Assembly (NCBI GenBank): GCA_958296195.1
Contig: OY282455.1
Location: 1,860,001-1,924,000, forward strand
DNA: 64,000 bases
Reading direction: 5' to 3'
Source: an uncultured Pseudomonadales bacterium
GTDB lineage: Bacteria; Pseudomonadota; Gammaproteobacteria; Pseudomonadales; Azotimanducaceae
Part shown: positions 55,084-62,936 of the stretch, piece by piece
How positions within the stretch are numbered: position 1 is the first letter of the stretch
Layout: the number at the start of each line of letters is the position of its first letter
Translations under genes and position numbers: made by a program
Notes under the pieces: generated by a model
Told to the model about the DNA's origin: nothing
The model's database searches: none
What the model saw: only the letters and a program-made list of their open reading frames with translations

Positions 55084-55201
55084 ATCTATGAATTGGCTAT
55101 ATTAACGCTTGCAGCGTTTGGGATGAACGGGGCGAGGACTGACGGCGCGAAGAAGCAAGCTCAGACGATGTTCGCGGTCTTTTAACTGAGGCGGAGCTGA
55201 T

Positions 55202-55534
55202 ATGAGCAACATGCTGGAGTATCGCGGCTATTTGGGGTCGGTTCTCTACAGCGATGAGGACGAGACCTTTCATGGGCGGCTGGAGTTCATACGCGACCTT
55301 GTGACTTATGAGGGGACCGACGCCAAGAGCCTGAAAGGCGCCTTTCAAGAGGCTGTGGACGACTATCTGCGCCTCTGCGGAGAGCAGAGGCGAGCCCCGG
55401 ACATGCCGCTCAAGGGCAGCTTCAACGTCCGCCTTGGGCGGAGCTTGCATCGTGCGGCCATGCTGTACGCCCGCCGGGAGGGCATCAGCCTGAACGCCGT
55501 GGTCACCGACGCCCTGCGCCGAATGCTGGGATAG
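55202..55534 (+). CDS. HicB-type antitoxin, without HicA
   Basis: This 110-residue protein has the HicB pattern: an N-terminal partial RNase-H fold (YRGYLGSVLYSDEDETFHGR, then LEFIRDLVTYEGTD), a middle AFQEAVDDYLRLCGE, and a C-terminal ribbon-helix-helix (GSFNVRLGRSLHRAAMLYAR, then REGISLNAVVTDALRRML). A good ribosome site (GAGGCGGAGCTGAT) precedes the ATG. No HicA toxin is found on either side. It may be a solitary regulator. Confidence 0.85.
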   Translation: MSNMLEYRGYLGSVLYSDEDETFHGRLEFIRDLVTYEGTDAKSLKGAFQEAVDDYLRLCGEQRRAPDMPLKGSFNVRLGRSLHRAAMLYARREGISLNAVVTDALRRMLG

Positions 55535-55685
55535 ATGGGGCTGCGCGGCCTCGGCCATTTGACCTTGGAAAACGCCGATGAGGGAATCTAGGCGTTCCAG
55601 AAAGCTCGGCAAATCCGTTGATGAGGTTCCAGGACACCAATGTTTTGGTGCCTTCCCGGTTGTTCCGTGATTACCCAACCTGAGT

Positions 55686-56624
55686 TCAACGCCGCGGCCC
55701 AAGAAACCGGTCCCCGTTGTAGTGGATCATGTGGTCTGGCCTATCGGCGATCCAGACCTCTGTCTCCCAAGCGATGGCGTCGATGTGCCTGCGGAACTCC
55801 GCCAAATCGGGGAAGGCGGTGACAAAGACCAGCCCAACTTCGGCCCCCTTCGCCATTTCCGTCAACTCAATCAGGCGCTTGGGCGTGACTGGCCCGTGCG
55901 ATGTCACGGCCTCAACAAAAAGGAGCCACCCGCGTTCTTCGTCGTGCAGGATCACGTCGGGCAGCTTGTCATGCGCAGTGACGCCAACTCCCATTCGGGC
56001 CAAGGCATCTTGATTTAGCCGGAGGGTCTTCTTTTCCGTATCGCCCAAGTAGAGCAAATGCGCACCTGGAGCGAAACGGGGTGCGAACTCTTCAACCACG
56101 GCTTTCTGAACCTCGTTGTGCTTCCCCGGTGAAAGCAGAAGTTCGCGCCCTTCCGGAATCCGCACCGGGATTCGGCGTCGCCTTCTCTTTCGGCTGCGCA
56201 ATTCCGCAAGTGCTGTTCGATTTTGCCGGAAGAGCTCCATTGCATTTCGCCATCCATCGCTACCGAAGACCCTGACCGCACTTAGGGCCGCAGTCGTCAC
56301 TGCGTAATGAGCGCGGGGGCTGTTGGTGGGCAGTCCCGGCTCAAAAGGGTTGAACTCCGCGATTCCCTCCAGCACGAATTGATGCAGCACTTGCCGGCGA
56401 AATGTCTCCCGGGTGTTCGGGGCGTAGTCAGTTCCGTAGTGCTCCCGAAGGAAATCCATGACGCCCTTGGTTACCGTGCAGCGCGTTCGGGCTGCCTTCG
56501 ACCAAGGTGAATCAGGCTTGAGTTGGCACAGGGCGAGCAACGTCAGCCCAGCCATGCGGTTGTGCTGGGGTAGCGGCATACCCAAGGCTTTGAGTATCTC
56601 CTGCGCCTCTTCAACGCTAGCCAA
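55686..56624 (-). CDS. BsuBI/PstI-type restriction endonuclease
   Basis: This 312-residue enzyme matches the BsuBI/PstI family, whose known members cut CTGCAG. The N-terminal half is a helical DNA-reading domain (TKGVMDFLREHYGTDYAPNT, then RETFRRQVLHQF). The C-terminal nuclease part has LLYLGDTEKKTLRLNQDALA, KLPDVILHDEERGWLLFVEA and VTSHGPVTPKR, in which P-D...E supply the catalytic acids. It overlaps the methyltransferase gene by 8 bp, so methylase is made first. The same specificity cannot be assumed. Confidence 0.9.
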   Translation of the reverse strand: MASVEEAQEILKALGMPLPQHNRMAGLTLLALCQLKPDSPWSKAARTRCTVTKGVMDFLREHYGTDYAPNTRETFRRQVLHQFVLEGIAEFNPFEPGLPTNSPRAHYAVTTAALSAVRVFGSDGWRNAMELFRQNRTALAELRSRKRRRRRIPVRIPEGRELLLSPGKHNEVQKAVVEEFAPRFAPGAHLLYLGDTEKKTLRLNQDALARMGVGVTAHDKLPDVILHDEERGWLLFVEAVTSHGPVTPKRLIELTEMAKGAEVGLVFVTAFPDLAEFRRHIDAIAWETEVWIADRPDHMIHYNGDRFLGPRR

Positions 56625-58257
56625 GAAGCGCCTCCCGTCGGTCCGGCGGTGCCGCCATCCCCATAACCAGATCGTCCAACGCCGACAGCGGATCGGCCAT
56701 GCGCCTCACCCGGCTGCCCAAGGCGGTGACGACGCTGGCGGGGGGTAGGGGCATGGCGCGCAGTTCGGTGGCGCTGACCTGGGTGTTGCCGTTGATGCAG
56801 CGGAAGTAGCGGTCGAGCAGGCGGCTGCTGTACAGCGCCGCCAAGCCCCAGGATTCATCCTCGGACAATGTGCCGTTGGGTCTGTGAACGTAGTTTAGGT
56901 GGTTCTCCAAGCCCAAGTCCGCAACGCCGAAGCGTTTGGCGACATAGGGCGCCGCCGTCAGCCGCCGCATCTCCTCCTTGGCGCTGAACCGGCGGACCAG
57001 CACATAGTTGCGGTTGGGCACCAGCAGCCGCTCCGCGCCATCCCGAAGAAGGTACTCCTTTTTGCGCCGCCGCAACGGCCAAGTGGCCTGCATGGGGCGA
57101 ACGTGGTTCATCCACAATAGGGGGGCATGGGTTGCGGGCACATCCCCGGTGGCGCAAACTGCGGAGGTGGCTCGGAACGGGACAACCGGGCCGGTGGAGA
57201 TGTTCAGCCCCAGGTCGCGCAAGGTGCAGGGCCAGCCCTCCACCAGTTCCAGAACCGAGGCGTCATCGTCGGAAAGCGGCAGGCGCAGCACCCTGTCGGA
57301 GTCGCGGGGATTGAGCACGGACGCCATGGGGGCGCGGCGGCGCGTGGGCCTGTCGATGTCCGCAACGCCGCGGCTGGCGGAAATCAGCACCGTGCCGCTT
57401 GCGCGGTTCCGAAGCCAGCCGTCTCGCCGCCGGCCGGCGAGGATGACATTTTCCTGCAGCACGTCGTCCCGGCTGAAGGCGCTGCGGCGGGAGCCAAAGG
57501 CATGAATGGCCGCAGGCTGCATGAGCTCAAAAAACGTTGCGCGAAACTGCTGGAAGTACGGCCCCGAAGCAAAGCTGCGCGGCACGATGTACACGAAGCC
57601 GCCGGACTGCCGCAGCACCGCCGCGCCCACCGCCATGAACAGGGCGTAGATGTTCGGCTGGCCATGCACGACGCTGGATGCGGCCAAAGCCCGGGGGTCG
57701 TTGCGACCAATCTTGAAGTAGGGCGGATTGGCGATGACGGCGTCAAAGTTCACATCGGGAGAATCGGCGGGAAGCAACTCCCCAAGGGAGCGCAGAGCGC
57801 CGCCGTGGGCGGCGACGAAGTCGGCGGATTCTATCTGCGTCTCCAAGCGGACGCGGCGGGCGCGGCACCAGTCGGCCAAGTAGTCCAGCACTGCGCTCAA
57901 GGGGCCGCGCAGATCGGCATCGTCCTCGTAGGCGATCAACTTGATGCAGGCCGGCGGCCGCCTCCGGGCGGCGAGACGCTCCACCGCAGCGCAGCACAGG
58001 ACGCCGGCGCCGGCCGCCGGGTCCAGCAACCGCAGCGTCTTGCGGGAGACCCTGATCTGCACCGCCATGAAGTCCGCCACCGGCACTGGCGTCAGATACA
58101 GTCCGTGCGCCTTGCGGTATTGGCTTGACTTTGACTGGATGTACCAAGCCCCAACGTGGTCGGCGAACGCGCAAGGGCGCTCCTGCGCCGCCGGCATCGG
58201 CATCGGGGAAACCTGTCGGCGGGGATGAACACTTGCGCTGCTGCTGTCCACTGCCAT
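56617..58257 (-). CDS. N6-adenine methyltransferase of the BsuBI/PstI-type system
   Basis: This protein of about 546 residues has RKAHGLYLTPVPVADFMAVQ, the S-adenosylmethionine site LRLLDPAAGAGVLCCAAVE, and the catalytic NPPY in FDAVIANPPYFKIGRNDPRA. A target-recognition C-terminal half follows. The start at 58257 (MAVDSSSASVH) is chosen because the longer frame runs into the region upstream of RelB. The restriction gene overlaps its end. The pair appears complete and functional. Confidence 0.9.
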   Translation of the reverse strand: MAVDSSSASVHPRRQVSPMPMPAAQERPCAFADHVGAWYIQSKSSQYRKAHGLYLTPVPVADFMAVQIRVSRKTLRLLDPAAGAGVLCCAAVERLAARRRPPACIKLIAYEDDADLRGPLSAVLDYLADWCRARRVRLETQIESADFVAAHGGALRSLGELLPADSPDVNFDAVIANPPYFKIGRNDPRALAASSVVHGQPNIYALFMAVGAAVLRQSGGFVYIVPRSFASGPYFQQFRATFFELMQPAAIHAFGSRRSAFSRDDVLQENVILAGRRRDGWLRNRASGTVLISASRGVADIDRPTRRRAPMASVLNPRDSDRVLRLPLSDDDASVLELVEGWPCTLRDLGLNISTGPVVPFRATSAVCATGDVPATHAPLLWMNHVRPMQATWPLRRRKKEYLLRDGAERLLVPNRNYVLVRRFSAKEEMRRLTAAPYVAKRFGVADLGLENHLNYVHRPNGTLSEDESWGLAALYSSRLLDRYFRCINGNTQVSATELRAMPLPPASVVTALGSRVRRMADPLSALDDLVMGMAAPPDRREALLG

Positions 58258-58534
58258 AGCACTTGCTGCGATGGAGGGCGGAATGATAGCCACTGTCAAG
58301 TGTGAGAGAAAGGGGCGATGGACCGAGGAAGCTGCGCTGTGCTGTTTTCCGTCCCCAGGCGGGAGGTTGTCGTTGCGGAAGGGGCTGCTGCCTTCCACCA
58401 TTCCCGCCCTGAAAACGGCGGAAGACCAACCGCAAAAACTTCAAAGCGCGTCTTCCTCTCTGGATTGGGGCAAGTTGACTTTTCTTGCGTTCCTCAGCCA
58501 CACTACTGCCTGCAATCAACGGGAGAGAACAGCC

Positions 58535-58792
58535 ATGACCACTTACACGGTCGTCCGCGCCCGGGTCGAAAGCGGCATCCAAGTGCAGGCGGCGGATGCG
58601 CTACAGGCGATGGGATTATCCGTTTCCGATGCCATTCGGCTGCTGCTGCTGCGCGTGGCTGATGAGAAGCGCCTGCCGTTTGTCGTCCATGAGCCAAACC
58701 AAGCTACCGTGGAGGCTATGAAGGAGTTGGAGTGTGGTGGCGGCAAGGAATTCTCTGGGCTCAACGAACTCCGTAAAGACCTCGGCATCTGA
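58535..58792 (+). CDS. RelB/DinJ-type antitoxin
   Basis: This 85-residue antitoxin has a ribbon-helix-helix N-terminus (VVRARVESGIQVQAADALQA, then MGLSVSDAIRLLLLRV) and a flexible tail (PNQATVEAMKELECGG). A ribosome site (GGGAGAG) precedes the ATG at 58535. The YafQ-type toxin that follows is truncated, so the antitoxin has no full partner. Confidence 0.87.
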   Translation: MTTYTVVRARVESGIQVQAADALQAMGLSVSDAIRLLLLRVADEKRLPFVVHEPNQATVEAMKELECGGGKEFSGLNELRKDLGI

Positions 58793-58796
58793 CACC

Positions 58797-58922
58797 CTAA
58801 TTCTGGCGCGAGCGGCCCAATTCAAGCGGGACGTGAAAAGGGCCAAGAAACGGGGTAAGGACATGGCAAAACTGCGGACGCTGCTGGCGTTGCCGCAGCC
58901 GCCTGTACGCCGCCACAGGTGG
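58797..58922 (+). pseudogene. YafQ-type toxin, N-terminal fragment
   Basis: The frame reads LILARAAQFKRDVKRAKKRG followed by KDMAKLRTLLALPQPP, the start of a YafQ/RelE-like mRNA interferase. It then breaks off; the catalytic His residues and the C-terminal strands are missing. The start is unclear and overlaps the relB end. The next minus-strand gene begins its 3' end 7 bp away, as if a deletion joined them. Confidence 0.65.
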
Positions 58923-58928
58923 CGAGAA

Positions 58929-59465
58929 TCATCTTCGTATCCAAGCGCCGATGTCTGGGGTCTCTTTCATGAGCGCTTCCAGAGCCGTCACAGCGACTTT
59001 TTCCACAGGGTGCGGCACTCCGTCCCCGTGAGAGATGCCCCCGTACGGCACTAGCTCTTTTTCAAGAGTGAATAGCAAGGACGAGGTTATGGAGTTGATG
59101 TCCTCTAGAAAGTCCTTGCCCGTTTTGCCCTCCACTTTATAGCCATTCAGTTCCGATGCAGGCATTTTTGAGATCAAGTGGAATAGGCTGGCGTACTGAC
59201 TCTGCCCCTTCGCCCACACAACGTTTTCGGTTGGCAAGGTTGGCAAGATGTCTGTCGCAGGCCCTATGTGGGCGACCAGCTTGTGTCTCATTGGACGCCA
59301 CGCCACCCAAGCGGCATACCCTTTGGGATAGTGCCTCTGCCAAGCGTGCTGAAGCCGCTCGTCATATTCTGTCCGGTGTCCGTCTTTTGGGTTTAGGGGG
59401 CCGACGATGCGCTCCACATCTATGAACACTCTTTGCTCCAACGCAACTGTGCAGAAATGTTCCAC
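58929..59465 (-). CDS. Unrecognised 178-residue protein
   Basis: The frame reads as real protein (RRHYPKGYAAWVAWRPMRHK, LVAHIGPATDILPTLP, YKVEGKTGKDFLEDINSITS). It has no signal peptide or membrane segment, and I do not recognise the family. It converges on the YafQ fragment, so its 3' end may be a junction and the protein could be a truncated C-terminal or N-terminal piece. Confidence 0.5.
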   Translation of the reverse strand: MEHFCTVALEQRVFIDVERIVGPLNPKDGHRTEYDERLQHAWQRHYPKGYAAWVAWRPMRHKLVAHIGPATDILPTLPTENVVWAKGQSQYASLFHLISKMPASELNGYKVEGKTGKDFLEDINSITSSLLFTLEKELVPYGGISHGDGVPHPVEKVAVTALEALMKETPDIGAWIRR

Positions 59466-60016
59466 CGAGAGACTTTGTGTGGGTGTTTGACGTGGGACGG
59501 TTGATTCCCTCCAAGGGCGGCTCGCCCAGCGAAGTGCTGTTTGCGGACGTGCAATGCATCATGCTCCCAAAAACGCCGATGGGGCCTACGAACTCGGTGG
59601 CTATGCACGATGCGCATGAGGGCTATCTAGCCAAACGATTTCGGCTGGCAGCCAAGAGCGCGGACTGGCGTCTGTACGAAAAATCTTCGCCACCCAAGAC
59701 ATGACGGTGCCTGATGACTGCGCAGACGGGAGCCGCTATCTCGTCCCGGGGCGGTCCGTCATGGTCGATGCCGACGAATGCCGTCGGTATTTCACGGCAG
59801 GTCGGCGTGGTTGCACCGAGCTGCGCCTAGTATGCTTTGACGTAGCTGCGGCCCGATGTCGGTTGCTGAGCCGTACCGAAGTGCGTCACTCCGTGGGCCA
59901 ACCGTCTTCTTCGGGACTGCCGAGGGTGGAGGTGCGGAGCTGTTTGGTGTCGAATCTTTTTGGGGAACAATTTTCGTTACCATCTTTCTCGACTTACCAC
60001 AATTCAATAGGTGACG
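59466..60016. other. Stretch with weak plus-strand frames
   Basis: Two plus-strand frames overlap as ATGA: 59477-59704 (VWVFDVGRLIPSKGGSPSEV ...) and 59701-60057 (MTVPDDCADGSRYLVPGRSV ...). Residue use in the first is protein-like, but neither is recognised and neither has a convincing start. They may be decayed genes. Confidence 0.3.
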
Positions 60017-60523
60017 CTACTTGGGCTTCATTCGAGCTGCCTTGCCGTTTCTTCTGATGGCTTCGGCAATAGGCCCAAGTCGCGTTGGCCCCGAATACAG
60101 CTCATCACTAACTATTCTCATCACATCTTCGGCGTCCATAGCAGCCAAGAACTTGAAAACCCTTGGCACGGCGCTTGCACGGGATTTGGACTTCGGTTCC
60201 TCAATTCCATACACCGCACAAAAATCGCTGATGTCGCCAAACGTGGGCAGGAACGCCCCATCCTGAAAGCGCTTCGCCAATTCAGTGATTGCCAATCTAT
60301 TATCGGCAGGAACCTCCATCTTGGCAACGTACTCCGGCACATCGACTTTCGTCCGGTTCTTTCTGTCGCCCTCCGCTTCGTGGTTGCGGGACGCCCGGTT
60401 CTGTTTAGCGGCCTTGGGCTGATTGCACGAGCCACGGACCTCTCGAAAGGCCTGCGCAACCCGGTCGACGCCGTACTGGTCAATCATTGATCGAAGCTCT
60501 AGCCTGAGCGTGGCGTTTTCCAT
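60017..60523 (-). CDS. Partner protein of the ParA-like ATPase, unrecognised
   Basis: This 168-residue protein begins MENATLRLELRSMIDQYGVD and has a basic, disordered stretch at 30-60 (KQNRASRNHEAEGDRKNRTK), which could bind DNA. The C-terminal half (RVFKFLAAMDAEDVMRIVSD, then ELYSGPTRLGPIAEAI) is helical. It starts at the ParA stop (TAATG), so they are coupled. By position it takes the place of ParB, but no ParB fold is visible. Its function is unknown. Confidence 0.7.
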   Translation of the reverse strand: MENATLRLELRSMIDQYGVDRVAQAFREVRGSCNQPKAAKQNRASRNHEAEGDRKNRTKVDVPEYVAKMEVPADNRLAITELAKRFQDGAFLPTFGDISDFCAVYGIEEPKSKSRASAVPRVFKFLAAMDAEDVMRIVSDELYSGPTRLGPIAEAIRRNGKAARMKPK

Positions 60524-61389
60524 TAGTCACCCTCCTTCTGAATCTCAAGTCCCTGGAAAAATTCGCTTGCGAAGTGAGAAAATAGATCAGCGTCTCCAGT
60601 GTGTTTGAAGTCACCTCGCATCATCTTTGGAAATCCACGAGAGAACGGGATCTGGTTCTCGAAAATGAACCATCCATTTTCTTTGGCTTGCTTCCCTATC
60701 TCCCCAATAGATCTTTCCCTCTCCGGACCTCCACGGTTTCCGCTGTAGTGATAAGACGAGTTGTTTATCACTATCCCCGCAACGTCAATTACATGGCCTC
60801 GGTTGGAGCTTCTGAACGCATCCAGAGAGTCATTAAGAAGTGGAAAGCCGATGGTTGCAAAGAACTCTGGCCTGACGGGAACAAGAACGTAGCGGGATGC
60901 GTGGTAGGCAACCCGAGTGAAGATCGACTCCGTTGGCGCACAGTCAATGATCACGATGTCCATATCTTGGAAGTTGTTGGCAATGACATTAGCCAGAACC
61001 CTTGGGTTTGCGCCAATTGATGACATCAGGTTGTCAGCGAAGTCAAACCGCGACGGAATGACTCGCAGCCTAGGGCCGCCTAATGGGGTATTGCTGACAA
61101 CGATGTCGCTGATGTCGAGTGTGCTTGGGGCCGCCGACTTGGATGTCGGAGGTTGATGGCCACTAAATATCTCAACGATGGATGGAGCTTGATCCCTCAA
61201 GAAACGCTTGTACCCATCTCTCATGAAGGCTTGAGATAAATTCGCCTGCGGGTCCAAATCGACCGCGAGAACATTGAGGCCGAGTGTCCTCGACGCATAA
61301 CGGGCCAAGAGAGCGGCAATTGTGGTCTTGCCAACGCCTCCCTTCATGTTGATCACAGATATGCAGACCGGGCCACTTGCGCGGGGCAT
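60523..61389 (-). CDS. ParA/Soj family ATPase
   Basis: This 288-residue deviant-Walker ATPase has ISVINMKGGVGKTTIAALLA (Walker A with the signature Lys), LAVDLDPQANLSQAF and DIVIIDCAPTESIFTRVAYH. Such ATPases partition plasmids and chromosomes or position protein complexes. It is coupled to the small downstream gene and not to a ParB gene or a replication initiator. It could serve an integrated element or a non-partition system. Confidence 0.88.
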   Translation of the reverse strand: MPRASGPVCISVINMKGGVGKTTIAALLARYASRTLGLNVLAVDLDPQANLSQAFMRDGYKRFLRDQAPSIVEIFSGHQPPTSKSAAPSTLDISDIVVSNTPLGGPRLRVIPSRFDFADNLMSSIGANPRVLANVIANNFQDMDIVIIDCAPTESIFTRVAYHASRYVLVPVRPEFFATIGFPLLNDSLDAFRSSNRGHVIDVAGIVINNSSYHYSGNRGGPERERSIGEIGKQAKENGWFIFENQIPFSRGFPKMMRGDFKHTGDADLFSHFASEFFQGLEIQKEGD

Positions 61390-61754
61390 ACCAAATCCTG
61401 CCTCAAATTTGGCTGCGGACGGGCCGGGACTGTACCACGGGGCCGCCGAAGGCGTAAACCCCTAGACTGTCAGAGGGACTTGCGCCCCGGGGTTTTTCCA
61501 CACTTGTGGGCTGACGGCCGCACGGCACCGCATCGCTGTTTCGAGCGTTTTTTGGCGTGTTGCGGGGCTGGTTCAGGGCTTGTTTTTTGGCGGTGTCCCG
61601 GTGCCCGGCCGAGCGCCGTCCCCTGATGGCCGAGATCCGGGCGCCCAGAACATTCACCTAAACCAGCGATGCATATCGATTGGCGAACGTCTCCCGCAAC
61701 CATTACAGTTCCAAGTGCAAGATCTGGGCTGAGTAAAAGACAGCAGGCAATCCG
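61390..61754. other. Intergenic region without a clear gene
   Basis: Divergent upstream region of parA and the thiolase gene. The frames are Arg/Pro-rich shadows. I see no tRNA or clear repeat in it. Promoters for both genes are expected here but cannot be fixed. Confidence 0.35.
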
Positions 61755-62936
61755 ATGACAACGACGCCGATGCGCACACCCTATCGGAACGTGGTGGTGG
61801 CCGCACCCGTGACCGTGCCCTATGTCCGCTACTCCATCCGCAGTGCCCATTGGTTTCTGGCCCGCACCCTTGCCGGCCTTCTGGACAGCGCTGGCCTTGG
61901 CAAGGACGAGGTGGACGGCCTGTGCGTCTCCAGCTTCACTCTGTTTCCGGACACCGCCGTGGGGCTGACCGATCATTTGGGCCTGTCCCCCCGTTGGTTG
62001 GACCACATTCCGGTGGGCGGTGCCTGCGGGGTGGTGGCGTTGCGCCGGGCGGCGCGGGCGGTGCAGGCCGGGGACGCCAACGTCGTTGCCTGCCTGGCCG
62101 GGGACACCAACCATGTGGACACCTTTCGGCAGACCTTGGGCAGCTTCAGCCAGTTCGCTAGGGATGCCGTCTATCCCTACGGCTCCGGCGGGCCGAACGC
62201 TAGCTTCGCCTTCCTCACCGACCACTACATGCGCCAGCATGGCGCTACGCGGGAGGATTTCGGCAAGCTCTGCGTACAGCAACGCAGCAACGCCCTAGGG
62301 TTTCCCCATGCCTTGTTCAAGAAGCCGCTGACGATGGCGCAATACCTGAACGCCCGGCCCATCACCAAGCCTTTGCACCTGTTCGACTGCGTGATGCCCT
62401 GCGCCGGGGGCGAGGGGTTTTTGGTGATGTCCCGGCAGCGGGCGCAGCGGCTGGGCTTGCCTCATGCGCAGATTCTCTCCACCATCGAACGCCACAACGC
62501 CTTCCCGGAGGATCCCATCCAGACGCGCGGCGGCTGGGCCTTGGACCGGGACGACCTCTACGCCTTGGCCGGAGTGGGGCCGGAGGACATGGACTTTGTG
62601 CAAACCTACGATGACTACCCCGTCATCAACATGATGCAGTTGGAGGACTTGGGTTTCTGCGCCAAGGGCGAAGCGCCGGAGTTCGTCCGCCGCCACGACT
62701 TCACTTGGCAGGGGGATTTCCCGCTGAACGTCTCCGGCGGCCAGCTGTCTGTGGGGCAGGCGGGCATGGCCGGCGGCTACTTGGGCTTGGTGGAGGCCAT
62801 CCGCCAGTTGACCGACAGCGCGTTGGGCCACGCGGTGGCGAACGCCCGCCTGGCCTTGGTGAGCGGCTTCGGCATGATTAACTTCGACCGGGGACTGTGC
62901 AGCGCCGCCGCGGTTCTAGGAAGGGCCAACAGATGA
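61755..62936 (+). CDS. Thiolase-family protein (lipid-transfer/SCP2-like)
   Basis: This 393-residue protein belongs to the non-canonical thiolase group that works together with zinc-ribbon/OB-fold partners. The nucleophile is expected in HIPVGGACGVVALRRAARAV. QTYDDYPVINMMQLEDLGFC and FPLNVSGGQLSVGQAGMAGG carry the other active-site loops. In related pairs the thiolase and DUF35 protein form a complex that carries out carbon-carbon cleavage of CoA esters, for instance in steroid side-chain degradation. It overlaps the next gene by 4 bp (ATGA), supporting that partnership. Confidence 0.88.
   Translation: MTTTPMRTPYRNVVVAAPVTVPYVRYSIRSAHWFLARTLAGLLDSAGLGKDEVDGLCVSSFTLFPDTAVGLTDHLGLSPRWLDHIPVGGACGVVALRRAARAVQAGDANVVACLAGDTNHVDTFRQTLGSFSQFARDAVYPYGSGGPNASFAFLTDHYMRQHGATREDFGKLCVQQRSNALGFPHALFKKPLTMAQYLNARPITKPLHLFDCVMPCAGGEGFLVMSRQRAQRLGLPHAQILSTIERHNAFPEDPIQTRGGWALDRDDLYALAGVGPEDMDFVQTYDDYPVINMMQLEDLGFCAKGEAPEFVRRHDFTWQGDFPLNVSGGQLSVGQAGMAGGYLGLVEAIRQLTDSALGHAVANARLALVSGFGMINFDRGLCSAAAVLGRANR

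Noticed and set aside
55122..55184. A 20-codon frame before the HicB-type gene as a HicA relic
   Set aside because: It shows no HicA motif (no G-S-H-x-x-Y/F segment).
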